DNA from: SIG701 sp045577175
Lineage (GTDB): Bacteria > Bacillota > Clostridia > Oscillospirales > CAG-272
Length of the DNA stretch: 64,000 nucleotides
Assembly (NCBI GenBank): GCA_045577175.1
Contig: JAZNHT010000017.1
Location: 18,686-82,685 of the forward strand
Reading direction: 5' to 3'
The position numbers and the translations under genes were made by a program. This document shows, in pieces, positions 49,928 through 57,792 of the stretch (positions within the stretch are counted from its first letter, which is position 1; each line of letters begins with the position of its first letter). The notes under the pieces are model-generated. The model saw nothing but the letters and a program-made list of their open reading frames with translations, was not told the origin of the DNA and ran no database searches.

Positions 49928-50991
49928 AGGTTCATAAGCTCGGCATTATCGGCTTCGGCGGTATCGCGCGCTGGCATATCGATACGATGAAGGACGCCGG
50001 ATACGGGCGCGTTGAGCTGAAGGGCGTGTACGATCTCGCGGAGTCCGCACAGCAGGCGGCGCGTGACCGCGGCTTTATCGCGTATGAGTCGCAAGAGGCA
50101 CTGCTCAACGATCCCGAAATCGACGTCGTCATGGTCGCAACGACCAACGAGGTGCATAAGTCGATCTGCATCGACGTCATGCGTGCCCGAAAGCACGTCA
50201 TCTCCGAAAAGCCGATCACGGTTACCTCCGCCGAATTGGAGGAGGCGATCGCTGTCGCAAAAGAGACGGGCATGGTCTATACCGTCGATCAGAACCGCCG
50301 CACCAACCGCGATTTTATCGTGATGAAGCGGAGCGTGGAGGCAGGTCTGATCGGAAAACCGCTTGTGATCGAGTCCCGCGTCGAAGGATCGCGCGGTATG
50401 CCGAAGGGCTGGCGCACGATCAAGCGTCTCGGCGGCGGCATGATGCTCGACTGGGGCGTGCACCTGATCGATCAGTTCCTCTACATGATCCCCGAAAAGG
50501 TCACCGAGGTCTACTGCAAGATGCTCAGCGTCCAGTATCCCGAGGTGGAGGACAATTTCCACCTCATGATGACGTTTGAATCCGGTCTGATCGGCGTGAT
50601 CGAGGTCGGTACGAATCATTTCATCACGCATCCGCGCTGGTACGTGATGGGTGAGCAGGGAACCTTGCAGGTCGATGACTGGAACTGCGGCGGACGCATC
50701 GTTCGCTGTACGAATCCCGAAAACGAGTGGGATGAGGAGATCATCTACACGATGGCGGGACCGACGAAAACGATGGCACCGCGCAACAAAAAATCCACCG
50801 AGACCATCGAGCTTTCCGCACCGACGGACGTGGTGGACGATATTACGGTTGTGTTCGATCAGTTCCTTGATGCCGTGGAAGGGAAGGCTCCCCTCACGAT
50901 CAAGCCGGAGCAGGCACTCCGCACCATGAAGGTCATGGAAGCCGCATTTGTCTCTGCGGAGGAAAAGCGTTCCGTGAACGTGAATATCTGA
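49915..50991 (+). CDS. Second Gfo/Idh/MocA family oxidoreductase
   Basis: A 358-residue dehydrogenase starting with GTG inside the previous gene. IIGFGGIARWHIDTMK is the Rossmann motif, SEKPITVTSAELEEA the EKP motif, and GGGMMLDWGVHLIDQFLYM the C-terminal motif. It differs clearly in sequence from the oxidoreductase at 47176, so each probably takes its own substrate or direction of the reaction. Last gene of the operon, before a terminator. Confidence 0.92.
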   Translation: MVGVKVHKLGIIGFGGIARWHIDTMKDAGYGRVELKGVYDLAESAQQAARDRGFIAYESQEALLNDPEIDVVMVATTNEVHKSICIDVMRARKHVISEKPITVTSAELEEAIAVAKETGMVYTVDQNRRTNRDFIVMKRSVEAGLIGKPLVIESRVEGSRGMPKGWRTIKRLGGGMMLDWGVHLIDQFLYMIPEKVTEVYCKMLSVQYPEVEDNFHLMMTFESGLIGVIEVGTNHFITHPRWYVMGEQGTLQVDDWNCGGRIVRCTNPENEWDEEIIYTMAGPTKTMAPRNKKSTETIELSAPTDVVDDITVVFDQFLDAVEGKAPLTIKPEQALRTMKVMEAAFVSAEEKRSVNVNI

Positions 50992-50994
50992 ACC

Positions 50995-51026
50995 AAAAAA
51001 CCCACGGCTCGGCCGTCGGTTTTTTT
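50995..51026 (+). terminator. Terminator of the sugar operon
   Basis: Arms AAAAAACCCACGGC and GCCGTCGGTTTTTT (one mismatch) around TCG; T run on the plus strand, A run allows use from the minus strand too. Confidence 0.8.
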
Positions 51027-51027
51027 G

Positions 51028-51501
51028 TCAGTCTCTCTGTGCCTCAATGCACGCGTCGATGACGAGCACGACCGCAAGCGCGGTGACCGCGTCCACGTGC
51101 TCGGCGATGGAGATTTCGTATGCGTCTCCCCACGTGAACCATTCCTTCGAAACGCTCGCTACCGTTCCCATACCGTTCGTGATTTCATACTCGTGATTGA
51201 AGAAATCCCCGTGCACCTGCCAGCCGAGTCCCTCCACTGTGTACTCCTGTCGGAAAAACGTAAATTCCTTCACAACCGTTGCAACCTCTGTGCCGCCGCG
51301 GGAGATGTGGTACTTCGGCAGAAACGTCAGTACCTCCTGCTCAATGAATGCAAGCTCATGCTCGGACAGATCGTACAGGTGCAGCTTTTTGCCCCAGGTA
51401 AAGACCTCGCCCTCGACGAAGAACTTTTCGTTTCCTGCCTCGTCGTATATGGAAAATTTATCTCCCCACGTGAAGATGTGCTGCTTGATGTACAGTTTCA
51501 T
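51028..51501 (-). CDS. LURP-one-related (YxjI-like) protein
   Basis: A 157-residue beta-rich protein. MKLYIKQHIFTWGDKFSIYDEAGNEKF, KLHLYDLSEHELAFIEQEV and YEITNGMGTVASVSKEWF are the repeating strands of the LOR/YxjI fold, related to tubby-like barrels. The internal repeat TWG-D-F/Y (FTWGDKFSIYD, FTWGKKLHLYD, FTWGDAYEISI) is striking. The function of the family in bacteria is not established. Monocistronic with its own promoter. Confidence 0.88.
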   Translation of the reverse strand: MKLYIKQHIFTWGDKFSIYDEAGNEKFFVEGEVFTWGKKLHLYDLSEHELAFIEQEVLTFLPKYHISRGGTEVATVVKEFTFFRQEYTVEGLGWQVHGDFFNHEYEITNGMGTVASVSKEWFTWGDAYEISIAEHVDAVTALAVVLVIDACIEAQRD

Positions 51502-51537
51502 GGATTCTTCCTCTCTGCGAATGGATTTCTCGGTATT

Positions 51538-51566
51538 ATCATATCATAAAATCCGTCCGAGTGCAA
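51538..51566 (-). promoter_or_regulatory. Promoter of the LURP-one-related gene
   Basis: On the minus strand TTGCAC (51561-51566), 17 nt, TATGAT (51538-51543). Confidence 0.65.
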
Positions 51567-51595
51567 CCTTGATCGGAAAATATATGCGCAGATGA

Positions 51596-51624
51596 TTGCA
51601 TGTGTCTTTGCGATATGATATAAT
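51596..51624 (+). promoter_or_regulatory. Upstream promoter of the NfeD-flotillin operon
   Basis: TTGCAT (51596-51601), 17 nt, TATAAT (51619-51624). Confidence 0.6.
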
Positions 51625-51673
51625 TAAGTAAGAACCGAGATGAAAAAATTTTTGAAAAATCTAAAGAAACCTA

Positions 51674-51702
51674 TTGACAATCACGTGACTGTGTGATATA
51701 AT
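51674..51702 (+). promoter_or_regulatory. Main promoter of the NfeD-flotillin operon
   Basis: TTGACA (51674-51679), 17 nt, TATAAT (51697-51702). The spacer contains the palindrome TCACGTGA, a possible operator. Confidence 0.8.
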
Positions 51703-51774
51703 TATTACACCGCGATAAGGTGGCGTGCGCGGCAGAGCGCGTACGGAAGATATTTTTGAGAAAGGAGAAACAGT

Positions 51775-52395
51775 ATGTTTGCAGAGTGGTGGAATTTACT
51801 GGATGCGGCATCGCAGGTGTTTTACTGTATAGCGATTCCGGCAACGCTTGTCCTCGTGATCCAGACGGTGATGCTGTTCATCGGTCTCGGAGAAGCTGGA
51901 GACGGTACGGACGGGATCGACGGCATCGATGAAATCGGCGAGCTCGGTGCGGACAGCAGTGCAGATGCGCACGATCTTTCCGATTTTGACGGGCTTCGCG
52001 TGATTACGGTTCGCGGAATCATTGCGTTTTTCGTCGTGTTCGGCTGGGTAGGTATTGCCATGCGTGCGTCCGACGTCGCCCTTGCGATCACGATTCCCGT
52101 CGCGCTTGTCTGCGGCGCGGCAGTCATGGTCGGGATTGCCTATCTTCTGCGCGCCGTCATGAAGCTGCGCGGCGACGGCAATATCGATAACAAAAACGCG
52201 GTCGGTATGCCGTGCAAGGTGCATCTGACCGTTCCGTCAGGGCGATCGGGGCAGGGCAAGGTGCATCTGATGCTCCAGGGCTCGTACGTGGAGCGAGATG
52301 CCGTAACCGATCAGTCCGAGCCGATCGTCACGGGCAGTGAAGCCGTTGTTGTCGGCGTGAGCGGACAGACAACGCTCGTTATTGAAAAGAAATAA
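51775..52395 (+). CDS. NfeD-like membrane protein (YuaF type)
   Basis: A 206-residue protein: one membrane helix at about residues 15-38, an acidic Gly/Asp-rich loop (GDGTDGIDGIDEIGELGADSS), two more helices (about 80-120), and a C-terminal OB-fold (NAVGMPCKVHLTVPSGRSGQG, GSEAVVVGVSGQTTLVIEK). NfeD-type proteins occur with flotillins and help organise membrane microdomains. It lies 18 nt before the flotillin gene. Confidence 0.88.
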   Translation: MFAEWWNLLDAASQVFYCIAIPATLVLVIQTVMLFIGLGEAGDGTDGIDGIDEIGELGADSSADAHDLSDFDGLRVITVRGIIAFFVVFGWVGIAMRASDVALAITIPVALVCGAAVMVGIAYLLRAVMKLRGDGNIDNKNAVGMPCKVHLTVPSGRSGQGKVHLMLQGSYVERDAVTDQSEPIVTGSEAVVVGVSGQTTLVIEKK

Positions 52396-52413
52396 TTTTC
52401 CGGAGGAAAACAA

Positions 52414-53835
52414 ATGAAGCAAGAGTACATCATTTTAATCAGCGCACTCGTTCTGGTCGTTCTTTCCTTTCTTGCATGGATCTGCTCCCGCTACAAGAAA
52501 TGTCCGTCCGATAAGATCATGGTCATCTACGGTTCGATCGGTAAAAACAAGGATGGCACCAACCGCAGTGCAAAGTGTATCCACGGCGGTGCGGAGTTCG
52601 TCATCCCCGTATTCCAGTCGTATGCGTACCTCGATCTGACGCCGATTTCCATTCAGGTCGATCTCAAGAATGCGCTCTCCCGACAGAACATCCGTATCGA
52701 CGTTCCGTCCCGTTTCACCGTCGGTATTTCCACCGAGCCCGGTGTCATGCAGAACGCGGCTGAGCGACTTCTCGGACTTCAGCTTTCCGAGATTCAGGAG
52801 CTTTCCAAGGATATTATCTTCGGTCAGCTTCGTCTGATTATCGCCACGATGGATATTGAGGAGATCAATACCGACCGCGATAAGTTCCTTGCCGCTGTCA
52901 GCAGCAACGTCGAGACGGAGCTGAAAAAGATCGGTCTGCGCCTCATCAACGTAAACGTCACCGATATAAGCGATGAGTCCGGCTACATCGCCGCGCTCGG
53001 TAAGGAAGCCGCCGCAAAGGCAATCAACGATGCGAAGAAGAGCGTCGCAGAGCAGGACCGTGACGGTTCTATCGGTGAGGCTGCGGCAAAAATGGATCAG
53101 CGTATCAAGGTTTCCGAGGCGGATTCCATCGCAATCCAGGGTGAGAACGAGGCGAAGATGAAGATCGCCATGTCCGAGGCTGCCCTGAAGGAAAAAGAAG
53201 CGGAAGCGCTGAAGATCGCTACCACGGCAGAGAAGATTCAGGCGGCGAGAGCCCTTGAGGAATCCTACGCGGCGGAGCAGGCGGCAGAGGAAGCAAGACG
53301 CGCCAAGGAGCAGGCTACGCTTGAGGCGGACATCATCGTTCGTGCAGAGGCGAGAAAGAAAGAGATCGAGCTTGCCGCCGAGGCGGAAGCCGAGCAGATG
53401 CGCCGCATTGCGAAGGGTGAAGCGGACGCGATCTATGCGAAGATGGAAGCCGAGGCACGCGGTGCGGAGGAAATCCTGAGAAAGCAGGCAGCCGGTTTCG
53501 CCGAGATCGTGAAATCCGCAGGCGGAGATGCCGATGCGGCTCTGAAGCTGCTCATCGCCGACAAGCTGGAGGAGCTGATGCGCGTACAGGTTGACGCGAT
53601 CAAGAACATCAAGATCGACAAGGTTACCGTCTGGGACGGCGGCCAGGGCGGCGACGGCAAAACGTCCACCGCGAACTTTATCTCCGGCATGATGAAATCC
53701 GTGCCGCCACTGGATGAGGTGTTCGCCATGGCAGGGATGAGTCTGCCCTCGCTTCTCGGACAGAAATTGCCTGCGGAAACGGCGGAAGCTGTACCTGCGG
53801 AAGCGGATGCACAGGCTGAGCCCGAAGCGGAATAA
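52414..53835 (+). CDS. floT: Flotillin-like protein (FloT/YuaG type)
   Basis: A 473-residue protein with an N-terminal membrane segment (residues 5-25), an SPFH domain (about 30-200), then a long Ala/Glu/Lys-rich coiled coil with EAEA repeats (about 210-350; QAAEEARRAKEQATLEA), and a C-terminal tail. Flotillins scaffold functional membrane microdomains and are often encoded with NfeD as here. The end is Glu/Ala-rich (AEAVPAEADAQAEPEAE). The symbol is by analogy with B. subtilis. Confidence 0.93.
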   Translation: MKQEYIILISALVLVVLSFLAWICSRYKKCPSDKIMVIYGSIGKNKDGTNRSAKCIHGGAEFVIPVFQSYAYLDLTPISIQVDLKNALSRQNIRIDVPSRFTVGISTEPGVMQNAAERLLGLQLSEIQELSKDIIFGQLRLIIATMDIEEINTDRDKFLAAVSSNVETELKKIGLRLINVNVTDISDESGYIAALGKEAAAKAINDAKKSVAEQDRDGSIGEAAAKMDQRIKVSEADSIAIQGENEAKMKIAMSEAALKEKEAEALKIATTAEKIQAARALEESYAAEQAAEEARRAKEQATLEADIIVRAEARKKEIELAAEAEAEQMRRIAKGEADAIYAKMEAEARGAEEILRKQAAGFAEIVKSAGGDADAALKLLIADKLEELMRVQVDAIKNIKIDKVTVWDGGQGGDGKTSTANFISGMMKSVPPLDEVFAMAGMSLPSLLGQKLPAETAEAVPAEADAQAEPEAE

Positions 53836-53843
53836 TCAATTCA

Positions 53844-53880
53844 AAAATCGCCCGACGTGTACGCGTCGGGCGATTTCGTT
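53844..53880. terminator. Terminator of the flotillin operon
   Basis: Arms AAATCGCCCGACG and CGTCGGGCGATTT around a short loop; symmetric, with a weak T run. Confidence 0.75.
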
Positions 53881-53891
53881 TGCCGTATGGG

Positions 53892-53920
53892 TTGAAAAAT
53901 AACGGAGAATGTAGTATAAT
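53892..53920 (+). promoter_or_regulatory. Promoter of the PIG-L deacetylase gene
   Basis: TTGAAA (53892-53897), 17 nt, TATAAT (53915-53920). Confidence 0.65.
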
Positions 53921-53950
53921 AAATCATATATTCCACTTGCGGAGGGACGG

Positions 53951-55492
53951 ATGAGACGGATTTTTTGCGTGCTTTGCGTGCTTTGTATGCTCGGCATTTC
54001 TGCGGTTTCGGCGGCAGAGGAAGGTACGGCACGGGATATTACCAAGGCGGTGACAGTTACGGCGAACGGATTTGCTGACGCGTATCTTTTGACGGACGGG
54101 GCGGCATCCTCGCCTGCCATCTGCGCCGCCGAGGGCAGGATTACGGTGGAAGCTGAGGAGAATATCGGTGCGCTGTATGTGAAATTCCATACCGCGCCCG
54201 AATCGTGGAGCGTCTCGGACGGCGGAGGAGAGATTGCGTGCGGCGGCAGCGGATTTTATCACGAATACGTGGACGTGTCAGCGCAGCTCGGCGCGGTCAC
54301 GAGTGTGACGCTCTCGTTTGCACACGGCGCGGAGATCAGCGAGATCATCGTTTTGTCCGAAGGGGATCGCCCTGCCGACGTGCAGGTGTGGCAGCCTCCG
54401 TGCAAAGAGGCGGAGCTTCTTTTGTTCTCCGCCCATTCGGATGACGATCAGCTCTATTTTGCCGGACTTATCCCCTACTACACCGCGCGCGGATACGACG
54501 TGCAGGTGGTGTATCTCACAAATCATCCGTACAATCCGGTGCGCCGTCACGAGGCACTGGACGGGCTGTGGGCGGCAGGATTGCGCTCGTACCCGATTTT
54601 TGGAGAATTTGCCGATTTCCGTCTGGACGATTACGATCAGACAGTAGCAGAATACGCACGCCTCGGCACCTCTTATGAAACGCTGGAAGCCTTTGCGGTG
54701 GAGGCGATCCGCCGCACAAAGCCGCTTGTTGTCGTCACGCATGATGTGGACGGCGAATACGGACACGGGATGCACCTCGTTTTGTCCGATGTCGTACAAA
54801 GTGCTGTCGGAAAATCGGGAGAAGCGTCGTATCCCGAATCGGCGGAGATGTACGGCACGTGGACGGTGCAGAAAACGTATATTCATCTGTACGGGGAGGG
54901 GAAGATCGTTCTGCCGATCGATGCACCGATTGCGTGTTTCGGCGGTCGGAGTGCCTTTCAGGTGTCGCAGGATGCCTTCCGCTATCACAAATCCCAGCAC
55001 TGGATGATGTTTTACGAATGGCTGTACGGTGAGTGGGGCGAGATCACAAAATCGTCGCAGATCAGAGACTACAATCCCGCATATTACGGGCTGTACGCAA
55101 GCGAGGTCGGCGCGGATGGACTCGGGTGCGATATGTTTGAAAATTTAGAGATGCACCTTGCCCGCCGCGGCATCGGTGAGATGAGCGATACTTTTTTGCA
55201 AATGGAAGAGGAGCTTTCTTCCGCCGCAGTGGAAAACAGTGCGCTCGCCGAGCAAATCGCTGCATTGGAATCGGAGATAGCCGAGGCGGAGCAGACCATC
55301 GCGGCACTGGAGGAGGAGCTTCTTGCCGAGCGCGCCGAAGGGGAACAAACGGACACAAACCGCACGGAGGAGATCGAAAAACTGCGTGCGGAGAGGGAGA
55401 GGATGCGTGTCACGGCAGCCGTGCTCGGCGGTGCGCTGATCCTTTCTGTAGTGGCGGTATTCTTCCTTGCCGTGCGTCAAAGAAAGAAATAA
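53951..55492 (+). CDS. Membrane-anchored PIG-L/LmbE-type deacetylase
   Basis: A 513-residue exported protein: signal peptide (residues 1-22, Cys-rich but without a clear lipobox), an N-terminal beta-rich domain (25-155), a PIG-L domain (about 158-350) with FSAHSDDDQLYFAGL, RRHEALDGLWAAG and HDVDGEYGHGMHLVLSD, then a helical part, a coiled coil (about 415-475) and a C-terminal membrane helix with a basic tail. The zinc motif reads AHSDDD instead of AHPDDE, so Asp replaces Glu. PIG-L enzymes deacetylate N-acetylglucosamine-type sugars; the outside location suggests wall or capsule sugars. Confidence 0.85.
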   Translation: MRRIFCVLCVLCMLGISAVSAAEEGTARDITKAVTVTANGFADAYLLTDGAASSPAICAAEGRITVEAEENIGALYVKFHTAPESWSVSDGGGEIACGGSGFYHEYVDVSAQLGAVTSVTLSFAHGAEISEIIVLSEGDRPADVQVWQPPCKEAELLLFSAHSDDDQLYFAGLIPYYTARGYDVQVVYLTNHPYNPVRRHEALDGLWAAGLRSYPIFGEFADFRLDDYDQTVAEYARLGTSYETLEAFAVEAIRRTKPLVVVTHDVDGEYGHGMHLVLSDVVQSAVGKSGEASYPESAEMYGTWTVQKTYIHLYGEGKIVLPIDAPIACFGGRSAFQVSQDAFRYHKSQHWMMFYEWLYGEWGEITKSSQIRDYNPAYYGLYASEVGADGLGCDMFENLEMHLARRGIGEMSDTFLQMEEELSSAAVENSALAEQIAALESEIAEAEQTIAALEEELLAERAEGEQTDTNRTEEIEKLRAERERMRVTAAVLGGALILSVVAVFFLAVRQRKK

Positions 55493-55494
55493 AA

Positions 55495-55526
55495 CAACTC
55501 CCGACGGATAGCCGTCGGGAGTTTTG
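55495..55526. terminator. Bidirectional terminator between the PIG-L and CapA-like genes
   Basis: Arms AACTCCCGACGG and CCGTCGGGAGTT around a short loop with T runs on both sides. Confidence 0.85.
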
Positions 55527-55527
55527 C

Positions 55528-56610
55528 TTACACTTCGTTTGTCATGTTCCAAGTCGGATACAGCTCGCGCCATACGTCGGTGTGGGCCTCACAGTCGAGA
55601 TAGTGCGCAAAGCGCTGGATTTTTCGCTCCTCGTCGCACGCCTCAAGAATCGGGACGTGGTAGATTTTTCGGGAGGGGCTTGTGCAGAACGCTTTCCAAC
55701 CGTCCTTCCACGTACCGTCCCTCAAAGATGCATTGCGCGCTTCAAACGCCGCCATGATTTCCTCCGCCTTCTCGCCTTTCGCAAGATCGCATCCCGTTTC
55801 CGTCTCCACGATCGGGATAAAGCGGGGCGTGATTCCGTCCTCGACCGTCAGCTCGATGAGCAGCGCGTAGTGCCAGCCTTCCTCGGCAAAATCGGGCCAG
55901 ACAAAGTTGAAATTGCCCTGTCCGTACACGATGTGCGCACCTTCAAATTCTTCATAACAGCCGATGCAGTGGCTGTGCTGGGCGATCACGACGTCCGCGC
56001 CGCAGTAGACCATCTCGTGCGCGAGATTGTACAGACGCGGAGAGGGGTATTTGCAGTGCTCCTTGCCGCCGTGGTAGATCGCGATCAGGTAGTCGCATTG
56101 CTTTTTCGCCTCGCGGATGTCCTGCATCGTAAGAAACGGATCAAACGGATTCGCACCCATGCGGTTCGGGAGCGCGTAGGTGTATTCGTGCTCGCATACG
56201 TTCACGATGCCGATCGTCTTGCCGCCCTCGGTGAAAAAGTGCGGCTTTCTTGAATCGGTGTCGTTTTCGCCGATGCCGGTGTAGGGAATCCCTGCCGCAT
56301 CGAGTGCCGCCGCTGTGTCACGGAGACCTTGAGAACCGAAATCGAACGTGTGATTGTTGCTGAGAAGCACATCGGTTACGCCGAACGCCTTCAGTCCGTT
56401 CGTGCACTTAGGATCGCACTTCAGATTCGGACCGAATTTCGCGATGGCAGTGTCGGCCGTCGTCAGCGCACACTCCAGATTTACGAGGATTCTGTCCGCC
56501 TGTGCCGCAATGCCGCAGAGATCGCCGAACAGTGCCTCAGCGTCGCCGTTTACAAAGTATTGCTCCGTTTGCGCGGTCGGTACCGTATCCGCGCCGATCA
56601 AAATTTTCAT
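55528..56610 (-). CDS. CapA family protein (poly-gamma-glutamate capsule-type phosphatase fold)
   Basis: A 360-residue metallophosphatase-like protein. It begins MKILIGADTVPTAQTEQYF; VNLECALTTADTAIAKFGP, DVLLSNNHTFDFGSQGLRDT, YLIAIYHGGKEHC and DVVIAQHSHCIGCYEEFEG hold the metal ligands of the CapA/PgsA fold. No signal peptide or membrane segment is present, so it is cytosolic, unlike PgsA/CapA of capsule operons, and no capsule genes lie beside it. The role is unknown. Confidence 0.88.
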   Translation of the reverse strand: MKILIGADTVPTAQTEQYFVNGDAEALFGDLCGIAAQADRILVNLECALTTADTAIAKFGPNLKCDPKCTNGLKAFGVTDVLLSNNHTFDFGSQGLRDTAAALDAAGIPYTGIGENDTDSRKPHFFTEGGKTIGIVNVCEHEYTYALPNRMGANPFDPFLTMQDIREAKKQCDYLIAIYHGGKEHCKYPSPRLYNLAHEMVYCGADVVIAQHSHCIGCYEEFEGAHIVYGQGNFNFVWPDFAEEGWHYALLIELTVEDGITPRFIPIVETETGCDLAKGEKAEEIMAAFEARNASLRDGTWKDGWKAFCTSPSRKIYHVPILEACDEERKIQRFAHYLDCEAHTDVWRELYPTWNMTNEV

Positions 56611-56642
56611 AAAAATCTCCCGATTTTGTTATTTGTGAGAAA

Positions 56643-56671
56643 AGTATAGCAGAATAGAACAATCAAGTCAA
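56643..56671 (-). promoter_or_regulatory. Promoter of the CapA-like gene
   Basis: On the minus strand TTGACT (56666-56671), 17 nt, TATACT (56643-56648). Confidence 0.75.
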
Positions 56672-56711
56672 TAGGAAACAGGAAAAAAACTGTATTTTTT
56701 CGAAATTGCTC

Positions 56712-57551
56712 TCAGCCCACTTGGATTTTGCACTCCGATTTCGGGTCATCGCGGATGATTTCACCGACCGACGGGACGCAGATCGTGCCGCTTGCGGGAT
56801 TTTTGATGCTGATGACGGGCGTCTTGATTTCGGCATATACATCCGATTTCTCAAACGCGAGATCCGCCCCGTGCATTTCGCATCCGATCAGCTTCAGATT
56901 CTTGCAGTAGCACAGCGGCTGTGTGCCGGTGATTACACAGTTTTCAAACGTCACGTTTTCCGAGTACCAGGCGAGATATTCTCCGTTGACGGTGCTGTTT
57001 CGTACCGTGACGTTTTTTGCGTGCCAGAAGGCGTCCTTGGTGTCAAAACGGCAATTGTCGAAAACGCAGTCCTCGATATATTGGAACGAATATTTTCCGA
57101 TGAGGGAAGTGTCCGTACAGCGGATGTTCCGACTCCGCATCATGAAATATTCTCCCGATGCCTGTACACGATCCATGGCGATGCCCTCGCAGAACCAGCC
57201 GAACTCGGCAGAGTCCACGGTGCAGTCCGTAAGTCGGATGTCTTTGCATTCGCGCAGTGCCTTGATGCCGCACAGTCGGCTGTCTGTGACCGTGATTTTG
57301 TCCGAATACCACAGCGCGGCGCGGCAAAGCGGTGTCATCTCGCAGTGCTCGATTGCGACGCAGCTGTCATGCCAGAACGGGTAGCGAAGGTTGAAAAAGC
57401 AGCTCTCCGCCCGTATGTTTCGGGATTCCTTAAACGCGCTTTCGCCGTCCGTGGGACCGTCAAAACGGCAGCGAACGGCTTCCGCGCCGTCGCTTCCGTA
57501 CAGGGCGCGCTCTTCGTCAAAGGTTTCGTTTTCAATTCGTTTTATGTACAC
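56712..57551 (-). CDS. DUF3737 family beta-helix protein
   Basis: A 279-residue protein with a long right-handed beta helix made of CxF/CxI rungs (ESCFFNLRYPFWHDS, DCVFDNCRFDTKDAFWHAKNV, NVTFENCVITGTQPLC). This is the DUF3737 pattern; the family occurs in many gut Firmicutes and its function is unknown. There is no signal peptide. It starts with GTG, preceded by AAGGAG. Confidence 0.88.
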   Translation of the reverse strand: MYIKRIENETFDEERALYGSDGAEAVRCRFDGPTDGESAFKESRNIRAESCFFNLRYPFWHDSCVAIEHCEMTPLCRAALWYSDKITVTDSRLCGIKALRECKDIRLTDCTVDSAEFGWFCEGIAMDRVQASGEYFMMRSRNIRCTDTSLIGKYSFQYIEDCVFDNCRFDTKDAFWHAKNVTVRNSTVNGEYLAWYSENVTFENCVITGTQPLCYCKNLKLIGCEMHGADLAFEKSDVYAEIKTPVISIKNPASGTICVPSVGEIIRDDPKSECKIQVG

Positions 57552-57591
57552 GGTACTGTCTCCTTGTGTCCGCAGTTCGGATCAGCTATAC

Positions 57592-57620
57592 AGTATACCA
57601 TATTTTTGTCGGATTTGCAA
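57592..57620 (-). promoter_or_regulatory. Promoter of the DUF3737 gene
   Basis: On the minus strand TTGCAA (57615-57620), 17 nt, TATACT (57592-57597). Confidence 0.7.
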
Positions 57621-57702
57621 CTTTTTTGTTATTTCCGCCTGTGCCGGTACGAGTTTCATACATTAATAATAAAAAATATTTGGCGGTTTTCTGAAAAAAC
57701 TA

Positions 57703-57731
57703 TTGCTATTTACAAGAAAATATTGTATAAT
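57703..57731 (+). promoter_or_regulatory. Promoter of the leucine-rich-repeat protein gene
   Basis: TTGCTA (57703-57708), 17 nt, TATAAT (57726-57731), about 60 nt upstream of the start. The flanking region is very AT-rich. Confidence 0.7.
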
Positions 57732-57792
57732 TTATAATTGGAGTAGCGTAACATCCATATATATTCAAAAAACTATGATGAGGGAAAATGCT

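Noticed and set aside
51641..51697. An 18-codon frame (MKKFLKNLKKPIDNHVTV) between the two flotillin promoters
   Set aside because: It lies on the transcript of the upstream promoter only, has a poor ribosome site and overlaps the main promoter. A leader peptide cannot be excluded but nothing supports it.
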